A model generated the notes under the pieces. It was not told where the DNA came from and ran no database searches. It was given only the letters and a program-made list of their open reading frames with translations. 64,000 nt of DNA from NCBI RefSeq assembly GCF_022919215.1, contig NZ_CP095046.1, positions 4,144,501 through 4,208,500 of the forward strand, given 5' to 3'. Origin of the DNA: Hymenobacter cellulosilyticus. Its GTDB lineage: Bacteria; Bacteroidota; Bacteroidia; Cytophagales; Hymenobacteraceae. Position numbers and translations under genes: made by a program. How positions within the stretch are numbered: position 1 is the first letter of the stretch; every line of letters begins with the position of its first letter. This document shows, one piece after another, positions 9,331-17,526 of the stretch.

Positions 9331-10281
9331 ATGTTGACTACCGCTTCTTCCCTTGCGCCGGTTGCTTCCACCTTCCGCGACTCCGTGGCTACCTGGCTGC
9401 GCGACTTTCAGCTCCGCCTTTGCCAACAGCTGGAGGAAGCCGACGGCGGCGCCACGTTTCTTTCCGATACCTGGCAGCACGGCAGCGGCGGCGGCGGCTT
9501 GTCGCGCGTGATTCAGGGTGGAAAAGTACTGGAGAAAGGCGGCGTAAATTTCTCGGCCGTGTGGGGCGAAATGAGTGAGCAGGCCGCCCGGGTGCTGCTC
9601 ATGCCCAACCCCAACTACTTTGCCACCGGCGTTTCGGTCGTGCAGCACCCGCGCAGCCCCATGGTGCCCATTGCCCACATGAACGTGCGCTACTTCGAGG
9701 CCGGCAACGGGGAGGCCTGGTTTGGCGGCGGCATCGATTTGACGCCCATCTATGTGGACGAAGCCCAGGCCCGCTGGTTTCACGAGCAGCTCCGGGCCGT
9801 CTGCGACGCCCACAACCCCGCCTACTACGCCCGCTTTAAGCAGTGGGCCGACGATTACTTTTTCCTGCCCCACCGCCAGGAAACCCGGGGCGTGGGCGGC
9901 ATTTTCTTTGACCGCCTAACCGTGGGCAAGGACGGCACGCGCGAGGAGCTCTTTGCCTTCATCCAGGCCGTAGGCAACGTGTTTGGCCCCACCTACACCG
10001 AGCTCATGCGCCAGAACCGCGACCTGCCCTTCGGCGAGCGGCAGGTGCAGTGGCACATGCTGCGCCGGGCCCGCTACGCCGAGTTCAACCTGGCTTTCGA
10101 CCGGGGTACCCGCTTTGGCCTCGAAACCGGTGGCCGCACCGAAAGTATTCTGATGAGCCTACCCCCGCGCTGCGAGTGGCACTACGACCAGCGCCCCGAG
10201 CCCGGCTCCCCCGAAGCGGCTACCCAGGCCTGGCTGCGCAAAGACGTTCAGTGGCTGGCCGAAAATCCCACTGCGCTTTGA
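9331..10281 (+). CDS. hemF: Oxygen-dependent coproporphyrinogen III oxidase
   Basis: 316 aa, close to the normal HemF length. It oxidatively decarboxylates coproporphyrinogen III to protoporphyrinogen IX with O2, late in haem synthesis, in the cytosol. Family hallmarks: SGGGGLSRVIQGGKVLEKGG, NVRYFEAG, WFGGGIDLTPIYV, FFLPHRQETRGVGGIFFD, RRARYAEFNLAFDRGTRFGL and TGGRTESILMSLPP. It is the first gene of a tight three-gene unit; its TGA overlaps the TTG start of the PAP2 gene. Its presence indicates aerobic haem synthesis. Confidence 0.96.
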   Translation: MLTTASSLAPVASTFRDSVATWLRDFQLRLCQQLEEADGGATFLSDTWQHGSGGGGLSRVIQGGKVLEKGGVNFSAVWGEMSEQAARVLLMPNPNYFATGVSVVQHPRSPMVPIAHMNVRYFEAGNGEAWFGGGIDLTPIYVDEAQARWFHEQLRAVCDAHNPAYYARFKQWADDYFFLPHRQETRGVGGIFFDRLTVGKDGTREELFAFIQAVGNVFGPTYTELMRQNRDLPFGERQVQWHMLRRARYAEFNLAFDRGTRFGLETGGRTESILMSLPPRCEWHYDQRPEPGSPEAATQAWLRKDVQWLAENPTAL

Positions 10282-10868
10282 TTGACCAACTGCAAGCCCT
10301 GGACCGCTGGCTGTTGCTGGCGGCCAACAACCATCATTCCAACGCCCTGGATGCGTGGATGATTTTCTTCTCGGAGCGTTTCGTGTGGTTTCCAGCGTAT
10401 CTGGTGATTCTGCTCGTGCTGGCGTATATGTTCCGGCAGCGTGCCACCTTGCTGCTGCCCATGCTGGGCCTGAGCGTAGCTCTGGCCGACGGCATTTCCA
10501 GCCGGTTTTTTAAGCCCTACTTTGCCCGCCTGCGCCCCTGCCACGACCCGCAGCTGTCGGCCACGCTCAACCTGGCCAGCGGCTGCGGCGGGCAGTTCGG
10601 CTTTATGTCGTCGCACGCGGCCAATGCTTTTGCCCTGGTGGTATTTCTGTTTCTGGCCCTGCCCCGCCGCTACTGGCTGGCCAAAGTCCTGATTCTAATC
10701 TGGGCCGTCCTTGTGTCGTACAGCCGCATGTACCTGGGCGCCCACTACCCTTCCGATGTGCTGGCCGGCGCCGCCCTGGGCAGCCTTGCGGCCTGGGCCA
10801 GCTTCCGCCTTTATGAGCTGGGCGCGGCCCGCTGGTGGCCAGCAGCCCACCTGTCTTCCCGCCTATGA
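10278..10868 (+). CDS. PAP2-family membrane phosphatase
   Basis: About 196 aa starting at TTG 10278, which overlaps the hemF stop (TTGA); no better ATG exists upstream within the intergenic space. It has several hydrophobic helices and all three PAP2 motifs: KPYFARLRP (K-x6-RP), SSHAANAFA (PSGH-type) and SRMYLGAHYPSDVLAG (S-R-x5-H-x3-D). Family members dephosphorylate undecaprenyl pyrophosphate, phosphatidic acid or lipid A, with the active site facing the periplasm. The substrate is undetermined. It is translationally coupled at both ends (the 3' end overlaps the next gene by ATGA). Confidence 0.9.
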   Translation: MIDQLQALDRWLLLAANNHHSNALDAWMIFFSERFVWFPAYLVILLVLAYMFRQRATLLLPMLGLSVALADGISSRFFKPYFARLRPCHDPQLSATLNLASGCGGQFGFMSSHAANAFALVVFLFLALPRRYWLAKVLILIWAVLVSYSRMYLGAHYPSDVLAGAALGSLAAWASFRLYELGAARWWPAAHLSSRL

Positions 10869-11434
10869 GTCTTTCTAACCGCCAATTCCTGTTTCTGCCC
10901 GGCAGCACCCGCCGGCAGGGCAACAGTGAGCAACTAGCCCGCCTGGCCGCCGACCACCTGCCCACCGGTGCCGAGCAGCGCTGGCTGAATCTGCTCGATT
11001 ATCCTCTCCCCGACTTTGTGGACCGCCGTCACGGCGATTCCTACCCTCCTCCGGAGGGCAATGCCCAAGTGCTGCTGGAAGCCACCCTGCAAGCTACCGA
11101 CCTGGTGCTGGCGATGCCGCTGTACTGGTATACGATGCCCGTGCCCACCAAGCAGTACCTCGACTACTGGAGCGCCTGGATGCGGGTGCCGGACCTGGAT
11201 TTCCGGGCCCGAATGGCTGGCAAAACCTTCTGGGCCATTGTTGTCAGCAGCGGAGAGCGGGCCGAAGCCCAACCACTGGCCGACACGCTCCGCCTCAGCG
11301 CCAACTACATGCACATGAGCTGGGGCGGCCTGCTGTTCGGCAACGGCTCCCGCCCCGGGGACATTCTGCTGGACAGCAAGGCCCTGATGGAAGCGCAAAC
11401 GTTCTTCACCGCCAACGGCCCAACTGCCCACTAG
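10865..11434 (+). CDS. NAD(P)H-dependent flavodoxin-fold oxidoreductase
   Basis: 189 aa from ATG 10865, which overlaps the PAP2 stop as ATGA. The N-terminal FLFLPGSTRRQGNSEQLARL is the phosphate-binding loop of NADPH:FMN reductases and the flavodoxin-like fold. VLAMPLYWYTMPVPTKQYLDYW matches the FMN/dimer region of the family. C-terminal: WAIVVSSGE... and SWGGLLFGNG. It probably reduces quinones or other small molecules with FMN as cofactor. Last gene of the hemF unit. Confidence 0.82.
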   Translation: MSLSNRQFLFLPGSTRRQGNSEQLARLAADHLPTGAEQRWLNLLDYPLPDFVDRRHGDSYPPPEGNAQVLLEATLQATDLVLAMPLYWYTMPVPTKQYLDYWSAWMRVPDLDFRARMAGKTFWAIVVSSGERAEAQPLADTLRLSANYMHMSWGGLLFGNGSRPGDILLDSKALMEAQTFFTANGPTAH

Positions 11435-11451
11435 TCAGAGTTACGAACCGG

Positions 11452-11512
11452 CGGCAGTAAAGCAAAAGCCCCTACCAGCGACAAACTGATAGGGGCTTTT
11501 GCTTTACTGCCG
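11452..11512. terminator. Bidirectional terminator, 27-bp stem
   Basis: CGGCAGTAAAGCAAAAGCCC...GGGCTTTTGCTTTACTGCCG, 27-base arms with a single mismatch around CGACAAA, between convergent genes. The core AAAAGCCCC/GGGGCTTTT gives a U-tract in either direction. Confidence 0.8.
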
Positions 11513-11518
11513 GAGCAC

Positions 11519-11722
11519 TTATTTCTTGCCGGGCTTGCGGTTGCCGGTGTGGCCGTCGCCCCGGTCGCCCTGGCCGGGGCGGCTGGTGACGCGGGAGTTG
11601 TGCTTATCATCCTGGGACAGGGAACGGTTCAGGTCCACTTCGCTGGTAAACTGGCCTTTCTCGTTGCGGCGCACGTAGCGCTTGTCGCCGGGCGTGGGTT
11701 CTATCAATTCGCGTTTCGACAT
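11519..11722 (-). CDS. Small conserved hypothetical protein
   Basis: 67 aa if started at the second Met (MSKRELIEPTPGDKRYVRRN). That start fits better than the Met four codons upstream, because short proteins beginning MSKRELIEP...GDKRYVRRDE..GQF are widespread in bacteria. Highly charged, no signal peptide or membrane segment, Gly/Arg-rich tail ending GNRKPGKK. Function unknown. Confidence 0.7.
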   Translation of the reverse strand: MSKRELIEPTPGDKRYVRRNEKGQFTSEVDLNRSLSQDDKHNSRVTSRPGQGDRGDGHTGNRKPGKK

Positions 11723-11850
11723 GGCGTAGGACAAATCAAAGGTGAGATACTCCCTATACGCACCTGCGCCGGTCTTGTTAGGCTAATTACCGCTTCTCGT
11801 TGAGCTTAACTACCTCCTGCTCAAGCCGTCCTATTTACAAGCCACCGCGA

Positions 11851-12594
11851 CTACAAAGGCTCACTCACGCCAATCATCACCCCAAAGTCACCATCGGTTT
11901 GCACCCACTGCTCTTTTGGCGCATAAGTGCGGGATACCAGGCCGTCGAGGTAAAGCGCGTTGCGGCAGCCCTGCTGCCGGAAGTACTCGGCAAAATCGTA
12001 GAGACTGATGGGCTGCCGCGACATGGCAAAAAGGACCCGCCCATCCGGCAGCACGCCCACGCCATTGCGGATATTCAAGTTTGGGGAGCCGGGCTTGAAG
12101 GCGGGGTGAATGCGGCCCTCCACTACCAGCATTGGGCCCGACTGCGTGGCGTAGGCAATGGCTTCGGAATACCGGAAGGCGGCCGTTGGGCACACTACGG
12201 CCTTATTTGTTGCCGTAATGTAAAACACGCCGTTGGGCAACAGATAAAAATTACCGCTACCGGCGGTGGTATCCAGGGGCGTAATAACCCGGGCATCCTG
12301 GATAAAGAGGCCCAAGGGCACGTTGCCGGCCTTATACATACCCGCATTCATGCCAAATACCAGGTTCTGCTTCCGGCCTCGTAGCCAGTCGGCCAGCCGC
12401 TGCAGACTGCGCAAGGGCTGGCCGGCGTCATCTCTCCAGTACAGGCGCAGGGTTTGCCGGCGCAGGTCAACCTGGTAGCTTACAAACCGACCTTCTTTGC
12501 TGGGGGCACTATGGCAGCCCACCAATGCGGCTATCAGCCCCAAGCTAATTAGCCAGCGCCGGCCTCTGCCATACCATTTTCCTGGCATAGCCAC
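11851..12594 (-). CDS. Phosphodiester glycosidase (NAGPA/DUF2233) lipoprotein
   Basis: 247 aa. The N-terminal hydrophobic segment ends in the lipobox ALVGC, so it is a lipoprotein of the periplasmic or outer face. The rest matches the NAGPA domain: NLVFGMNAGMYKAGNVPLGL, QSGPMLVVEGRIHPAF, RNGVGVLPDGRVLFAMS, GCRNALYLDGLVSRTY and GDFGVMIGV. Members cleave alpha-GlcNAc-1-phosphodiester or related linkages on exopolymers. It ends 8 bp before riboflavin synthase, which is read the same way; the two are probably co-transcribed, though their functions are unrelated. Confidence 0.85.
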   Translation of the reverse strand: MAMPGKWYGRGRRWLISLGLIAALVGCHSAPSKEGRFVSYQVDLRRQTLRLYWRDDAGQPLRSLQRLADWLRGRKQNLVFGMNAGMYKAGNVPLGLFIQDARVITPLDTTAGSGNFYLLPNGVFYITATNKAVVCPTAAFRYSEAIAYATQSGPMLVVEGRIHPAFKPGSPNLNIRNGVGVLPDGRVLFAMSRQPISLYDFAEYFRQQGCRNALYLDGLVSRTYAPKEQWVQTDGDFGVMIGVSEPL

Positions 12595-12602
12595 CTTACC
12601 CG

Positions 12603-13193
12603 CTACTTACCCAGCAGCTTGGCCACGTACTTGCCCACGATGTCGAACTCCAGGTTCACCAGGTCGCCGGGGCGCAGGTGCCGGAAGGTGGTGTGCTCGT
12701 AGGTGTAGGGAATGATGGCCACGGCGAAACTGTCGTCGGTCGAGTCGAAGCAGGTCAGGCTGGTGCCGTTGATGCAGATGGAGCCTTTTTCCACCGTCAC
12801 GCGGCTCGGGCCGGGCTCGTGGCGGAAGCGGTACAGCCAGGAGCCATTCTGGTCGGTTACACTCTCACAAGTAGCCGTCAGATCCACGTGGCCCTGCACG
12901 ATGTGGCCGTCGAAGCGGCCGTTGGCCGAGAGGCAGCGTTCCAGGTTCACCTGCCGGCCTGGGGCCCAACTGCCCAGGTTGGTTTTCTGCAGAGTTTCGT
13001 CGATGGCCGTTACCACGTGGGTGCCGGCGACGGCGTCTACGGCCACCACCGTCAGGCACACGCCGTCGTGGGCCACGCTCTGGTCAATCTGCAACTCGTG
13101 AGCAAAGGGTGCAGCCACAGTAAAGTGCCGGTTTGAGCCCTCGGTTTTCACGTCGGTAATCGTGCCGAGTGTTTCTACAATTCCAGTGAACAT
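12603..13193 (-). CDS. ribE: Riboflavin synthase alpha chain
   Basis: 196 aa starting at MFTGIVE, the invariant start of the family. Upstream in-frame Mets are rejected because the family begins exactly there. Two lumazine-binding repeats are visible: residues about 1-95 (DGVCLTVVAVD) and 96-190 (HIVQGHVDLTA, NGTSLTCFDSTDD, YTYEHTTFRHL). It dismutates two 6,7-dimethyl-8-ribityllumazine molecules to riboflavin. Other rib genes are not in the window. Confidence 0.95.
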   Translation of the reverse strand: MFTGIVETLGTITDVKTEGSNRHFTVAAPFAHELQIDQSVAHDGVCLTVVAVDAVAGTHVVTAIDETLQKTNLGSWAPGRQVNLERCLSANGRFDGHIVQGHVDLTATCESVTDQNGSWLYRFRHEPGPSRVTVEKGSICINGTSLTCFDSTDDSFAVAIIPYTYEHTTFRHLRPGDLVNLEFDIVGKYVAKLLGK

Positions 13194-13250
13194 GATGGTC
13201 TGATGTGCGAATGGGTTGGAAGATGGGCAAGGCGCTAATGACTTTTGTGT

Positions 13251-13406
13251 GTCATTGCAAGGCGTAAGCCGAAGCAATCCGTCCTTTGAAAGGTAGTGAG
13301 CTTGCTGAAGTGAAAAGCCTACGGGTATAACAACGAAATGGGCCTTCTGATAAAGGGGCGTTTGTCACTGGCCGAGGTCGGATTGCTTCGCGTTGCTCGC
13401 AATGAC
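13251..13406. repeat. Family A nested inverted repeat (A1)
   Basis: The left arm GTCATTGCAAGGCGTAAGCC then GAAGCAATCCGTCC pairs with the right arm GGATTGCTTCGCGTTGCTCG then CAATGAC. The 156-bp element lies between ribE and the 3' end of the sugar transferase gene. Its internal hairpin is weak compared with the other copies. Confidence 0.75.
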
Positions 13407-13452
13407 ATGAGGTTGGCATTAGCACAATCAACCACATAAGCACCTCAGCACC

Positions 13453-14910
13453 TTATTTACCTCGGCCCTCCACAATGATTTTCAGGGTATAGAGCATCAC
13501 GCGAAAGTCCATGGCCAGGCTCATGTTCTCGATGTAGAGAATGTCGAACTTAAGACGCTCCACCATCTGGTCTACCGTTTCGGCGTAGCCGTACTTCACC
13601 TGGCCCAGGCTGGTAATGCCCGGCCGCACGCGGTGCAGATGGCGGTAGTGGGGCGCTACTTTCACGATCTGGTCGATGTAGAAGCGGCGCTCGGGGCGCG
13701 GGCCCACCAGGCTCATGTCGCCCTTGAGCACGTTCCAGAACTGGGGCAGTTCATCCAGGCGCACCTTGCGCATAAACCGGCCCCAGGGCGTGATGCGCGG
13801 GTCGCGGTCCGACGACAAGGCCGGGCCCATCTTCTCGGCATCCACGTACATCGAGCGAAACTTGTAGATGCGGAAGGGCTGGGCGTTGATACCGATTCGC
13901 TCCTGGGCGTAGAAAATCGGCCCCGGCGACGAGAGGCGCACCATTACGGCCGTGAAGGCGTACACCGGCCAGGCTAGCAGCATAAACAGCGCTGAGCCCA
14001 CAATATCGAGGCCGCGCTTAGTAAACTCCTGCCAGGGCGGCAGCAGGTCGTGCTTGATTTCGATGAGCGGGGTGCCAAACAGGTGGTTTACCTTCACCGA
14101 GCCCAGCAGCATCTGGTACAAGTCGGGCAGGATGCTGACCCGGGCCGGCGTGCCTTCCAGCAAGGACAAAATCTCCTGAATCATGCGGTGCTCACTGGGC
14201 TCGATGGCAATGATGATCTGCTCGATCTTGAGGGCCCGAATCAGGGCGGGCAGGCGGGTGTAGGAGCCGCGGGCGGGCAGCTCGGCGGCCAGGCCGGGGT
14301 CCACGGTGTCGCCCACGGGGGCAAAACCCACCAGCTTTAGGCCCAGGTGCTTGCCGGTGCGGGCCAGCTCGTGGTAGGTTTCGCGGGCCAGCACGTTGGA
14401 GCCCACCAGCAGGGTATTAAAGGAGATGACGCCTTCCCGCACCAGGTGCTGCACGCTGGTAATGGCCCAGGTGCGCAAAATGGCTGTAATAAAGAAGTGC
14501 AGCAGGAAGTAGGCTGTAATCGTCTTGTAGTAAAGCCGATAAGAACTCACGCCCTGGTCGTCGAGCAGCAGGGCAAAGAAGATAACCAGGGCCCCCAGCA
14601 CCGAAATGCGGCCCAGGCGGATAATCTCCGACAGCCGCGACTTGCGGAAGATGTCGCGGTACTCGCCGATAAGCGTGTAGAGCACCGTCCAGAAGGCGGC
14701 AATCATCAGGGCCGAGCCCGTCAGGGTAAACAACTCCCCGCCGGTGAAGCGGTAGCCAGCATTGATTTCACTGAGCAGGTACTTGCGCAGCAGGAAAAAA
14801 CACATCCACGCCAGCAGGGCCGCCAGGAAGTCGGCAGCAATAAGCTTCAGCTTTTGAAAGGTGCGAGTCAAGGGATTAAATAAAGCTGACCGGCCAGGAC
14901 CGGCAAACAA
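13453..14910 (-). CDS. Polyprenyl-phosphate sugar-1-phosphate transferase (EPS initiation)
   Basis: 485 aa, the length of WcaJ/WbaP-type enzymes. The N-terminal half has four or five membrane segments (LIAADFLAALLAWMCFFLLR, LFTLTGSALMIAAFWTVLYT, LGALVIFFALLL) and a CoA-binding-like cytosolic domain. A further membrane segment at about 285-305 precedes the catalytic sugar transferase domain: PGPIFYAQERIGINAQPFRI, YKFRSM, LDELPQFWNVLKGDMSLVGP, RPERR and RPGITSLGQVKYGYAET. It links a hexose-1-phosphate to undecaprenyl phosphate to start exopolysaccharide or capsule units. No other polysaccharide genes adjoin it, so it is an isolated initiating enzyme. Confidence 0.93.
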   Translation of the reverse strand: MFAGPGRSALFNPLTRTFQKLKLIAADFLAALLAWMCFFLLRKYLLSEINAGYRFTGGELFTLTGSALMIAAFWTVLYTLIGEYRDIFRKSRLSEIIRLGRISVLGALVIFFALLLDDQGVSSYRLYYKTITAYFLLHFFITAILRTWAITSVQHLVREGVISFNTLLVGSNVLARETYHELARTGKHLGLKLVGFAPVGDTVDPGLAAELPARGSYTRLPALIRALKIEQIIIAIEPSEHRMIQEILSLLEGTPARVSILPDLYQMLLGSVKVNHLFGTPLIEIKHDLLPPWQEFTKRGLDIVGSALFMLLAWPVYAFTAVMVRLSSPGPIFYAQERIGINAQPFRIYKFRSMYVDAEKMGPALSSDRDPRITPWGRFMRKVRLDELPQFWNVLKGDMSLVGPRPERRFYIDQIVKVAPHYRHLHRVRPGITSLGQVKYGYAETVDQMVERLKFDILYIENMSLAMDFRVMLYTLKIIVEGRGK

Positions 14911-14989
14911 ATGGGTTATATGGGCACGATGCCGTAATTTCGCCGCAGATCAGGCCTAAAAAGGGCCTTTATCTGCTAACTGAGCCGCG

Positions 14990-14997
14990 CAAAGGTA
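14990..14997 (-). promoter_or_regulatory. Candidate -7 element for the sugar transferase gene
   Basis: TACCTTTG on the minus strand, 80 bp upstream of the ATG at 14910, matches the Bacteroidetes TAnnTTTG consensus. No clear -33. Confidence 0.4.
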
Positions 14998-15040
14998 GGG
15001 CATTAACCTATACCCCCGACATTGGCCCAACCCACAATCC

Positions 15041-15694
15041 ATGCACGCTGACACCTACCGCCACCGAGGCCTGCGCCGTACCCTGGTTGAAGAACTGCGC
15101 CGCAAGGGAATTCGGGACGAGCGGGTACTGACGGCCCTGGCCGCGGTGCCGCGCCACTTGTTTTTCGAGCAAGCCTTTCAGCAGCACGCCTACCAGGACA
15201 AGGCCTTTCCAATCGGCCAGGGCCAGACCATTTCGCAACCCTATACGGTAGCTTACCAAACCGAGCTGCTCCGCCTGCAGCCCACCGACCGGGTGCTGGA
15301 AATCGGGACGGGCTCGGGCTACCAGTGTGCGGTACTGCTGCAGCTTACGCCCCGCGTGTATAGCATCGAATACAACGCGGTGCTGTTTGAAAGCACCCGC
15401 CGCCGCCTGGGCGCCTTTGGGCTGCCGGCTCACCTGTTCTGCGGCGACGGCTCGGTGGGTTTGCCCGAGCACGCGCCCTTCGACAAGATTTTGGTAACGG
15501 CCGGCTCGCCGACGATTCCGCGCACGCTGCTGCGCCAGCTGCGGGTGGGCGGCGCGCTGGTAATTCCGGTGGGCGACGAAAACTCCCAGCGCATGATGCG
15601 GGTGGTACGCGAAAGCGCGGAGGAGTTTGTGCGCGAGGAATTCGAGGAGTTTCGCTTTGTGCCCCTGCTGGGCCAAGCCGGCTGGCAGAAGTAG
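15041..15694 (+). CDS. pcm: Protein-L-isoaspartate O-methyltransferase
   Basis: 217 aa, the normal length. It methylates isoaspartyl residues of damaged proteins with AdoMet. Signature regions: VPRHLFFEQAF, YQDKAFPIGQGQTISQPYTV (substrate loop), VLEIGTGSGYQCAVL (AdoMet motif I), VYSIEYNAVLFE, FDKILVTAGSPTIPRTLLRQ and GGALVIPVGDE. Divergent from the sugar transferase gene. The start ATG 15041 places the conserved helix LRRTLVEELRRKGIRDERVL near the N-terminus, as expected. Confidence 0.95.
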   Translation: MHADTYRHRGLRRTLVEELRRKGIRDERVLTALAAVPRHLFFEQAFQQHAYQDKAFPIGQGQTISQPYTVAYQTELLRLQPTDRVLEIGTGSGYQCAVLLQLTPRVYSIEYNAVLFESTRRRLGAFGLPAHLFCGDGSVGLPEHAPFDKILVTAGSPTIPRTLLRQLRVGGALVIPVGDENSQRMMRVVRESAEEFVREEFEEFRFVPLLGQAGWQK

Positions 15695-15827
15695 CGGCTT
15701 GGTTGCAAGCTGGCTGTCAAGCGCTAAGTGCCGCGGGCGACGGACACCGGGACTTTTTGCTGGGCGAAATACTGGGGCGCAGGTAGGTATTGTCGGCTTT
15801 GATTCGGCAATGCCGGCTGGCCGGCCT

Positions 15828-15835
15828 TATCTTTG
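15828..15835 (+). promoter_or_regulatory. Candidate -7 element for the thioesterase gene
   Basis: TATCTTTG, 33 bp before the ATG at 15869, fits TAnnTTTG. Confidence 0.35.
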
Positions 15836-15868
15836 GGCTTCCAATATTTTTCAGCAACGCCCTTTCTG

Positions 15869-16387
15869 ATGCGCAAACAAAAGCCCGTTAAAGAATCCTT
15901 CGTGATTATGACCGAGCTGGTACTGCCCAACGATACCAACACGCTCCACAACCTGATGGGAGGCCGCATGATGCACCTGATGGACATTGCCGCGGCCATT
16001 TCGGCGCAGAAGCACTCCAACCGCATCGTTGTGACGGCCTCGGTCGACAATGTATCCTTCCGCGACAGTATTGCGCTGGGCAATGTGGTAACGCTGCAGG
16101 CCCAGGTAACCCGGTCGTTCAACTCTTCTATGGAAGTGCATATCGATGTGTGGGCCGAGGACATTCCCAGCGGCACGAAGATGAAAACCAACGAGGCCTT
16201 CTTCACCTTCGTAGCCGTCGACCAGTCGGGCCGCCCGATTGACGTGCCCGAGGCCGTGGCCGAAACGGAGGAGGAAGTTCGCCTCTACGATGGGGCCCTG
16301 CGCCGCCGACAGCTGCGCCTTGTGCTGGGCGGCCGGATGAAGCCTCAGGAAGCCAGCGAGTTGAAGGCCCTGTTTGACATGGACTAG
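15869..16387 (+). CDS. Hotdog-fold acyl-CoA thioesterase
   Basis: 172 aa from ATG 15869; the upstream TTG start would run through the probable promoter. It is a single hotdog domain: NTLHNLMGGRMMHLMDIAAA includes the catalytic-region His and Asp of the YciA/ACOT group, followed by VTASVDNVSFRDSIALGNVV and MEVHIDVWAEDIPSG. A C-terminal tail of about 40 residues (LYDGALRRRQLRLVLGGRMK...) is typical of the longer Bacteroidetes members. It hydrolyses acyl-CoA to free acid and CoA; chain-length preference unknown. Confidence 0.9.
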   Translation: MRKQKPVKESFVIMTELVLPNDTNTLHNLMGGRMMHLMDIAAAISAQKHSNRIVVTASVDNVSFRDSIALGNVVTLQAQVTRSFNSSMEVHIDVWAEDIPSGTKMKTNEAFFTFVAVDQSGRPIDVPEAVAETEEEVRLYDGALRRRQLRLVLGGRMKPQEASELKALFDMD

Positions 16388-16532
16388 CGGTTGACGGCTG
16401 GCTGCTGGGGCGTAGCGGTAACGAGCTTGTTGGTCGCTGTTGATTCTTTAATTTTAGTACAGCTCATAACTCGCAACCCACTATTCATCAGCTCCCTGCT
16501 GCCAGCCTTACTTCCCTAACCCGCCGCCCCGT

Positions 16533-17418
16533 ATGGATCAGTCTTCCCTGGCCTTCTTTCAGAGCTTCTACACGAATGTTTCGCTGTACGTGGTGCCCGA
16601 GCCCGAAGCAGCCGCGACGCCGGTAGCCGCCGAGCCCCACGCCCGGCAGCCGTAGCCGCACCGGCGGCAGTGGTGCCTCCGGTAGTACCTCCTGCGGCGC
16701 CAGTTGCCCCACCTACTGCGCCCGTAAGTGCCGCCGCGCGGCCTGCTCCTCCGGCGCCCCTACTCCCGTTGCCGCGCCGGTTCGGCCCGTGCCGCCGGCC
16801 GTAGCTCCTGTTGGGTCAGCCCCCGCGGCCCCGGTAGCGCCGGCGGCCTTACCGGGCAAGCTACCCTCGCTGGGCGCTCTGCACTTGCCCCAAACGCCAG
16901 CGGAACGCGCCCCAATGCCTCCAGCAACACCTGCCGTGCCACCGTCTGCAAGCGCCCCGCTGCCACCGCGTCCTACGCCGCCGGCTGAGGCCCCGCCTGC
17001 CCGCACGGCTCCGCCGCTGAGCCATACACCGTACTCGACTTTGGGCAGTAACCCCAACGGGCTGGTAATTCTGGTGCGCATGGATCCGGTGCGCTTCCAG
17101 CGTCTGCCCAAAAACGTGTTTCTGAACAATCTGCTCAAGGCCATCCGGCTGGTCATGGAAGACGTGGTGCTTATCAACGTGGAGTCGCACCTGCCCGTGG
17201 AGCTCAAAACCATCCGGCAGAAGCTGGCCGCCAAGCAGATTATCGGCTTCGGCAAAAACCTGCTCGACGTTGCCATTCGCACCACCCAGCTCTACGAGCC
17301 GGTTCTGCTGGTGGGTGACGCGGCTTACCTACCGGCCGCCGAAATTGAGCTGCTGGAGGAAGACAACAGCCGCAAGAAGCTACTCTGGCAGGCCATGCAA
17401 CGCATGTTTCTAAGCTAG
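16533..17418 (+). CDS. Conserved hypothetical with Pro/Ala linker, two frameshifts
   Basis: ATG 16533 begins MDQSSLAFFQSFYTNVSLYV; this frame stops after 36 codons. A P/A/V-rich linker continues in a second frame (AAVVPPVVPPAAPVAPPTAP), then in a third (TPVAAPVRPVPPAVAPVGSA) that runs to a folded C-terminal domain of about 125 aa: LGSNPNGLVILVRMDPVRFQ, NNLLKAIRLVMEDVVLINVE, IIGFGKNLLDVAIRTTQLYE, VLLVGDAAYLPAAEIELLEE. One base missing from each of the C runs 16635-16638 and 16757-16760 repairs the gene to exactly 296 codons. The C-terminal part looks like a small alpha/beta domain. Function unknown; it is not a membrane protein. Confidence 0.65.
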
Positions 17419-17460
17419 CCGCTTAATACGGAGCCGTAATATTACCTCATCATACCAATA

Positions 17461-17491
17461 AAAAAGGCCCGTCAATGACGGGCCTTTTTTT
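17461..17491. terminator. Bidirectional terminator
   Basis: AAAAAGGCCCGTCA-ATG-ACGGGCCTTTTTTT: a strong GC stem with A and T tracts, between the convergent hypothetical and TlpA-like genes. Confidence 0.85.
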
Positions 17492-17526
17492 ATGTCCGGC
17501 CGAAGCCAAAAGCTAGTAACCAGCAA

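Noticed and set aside
13251..13406. Family A repeats considered as insertion sequence ends
   Set aside because: No transposase ORF lies between the arms; the elements are under 170 bp, so at most non-autonomous.
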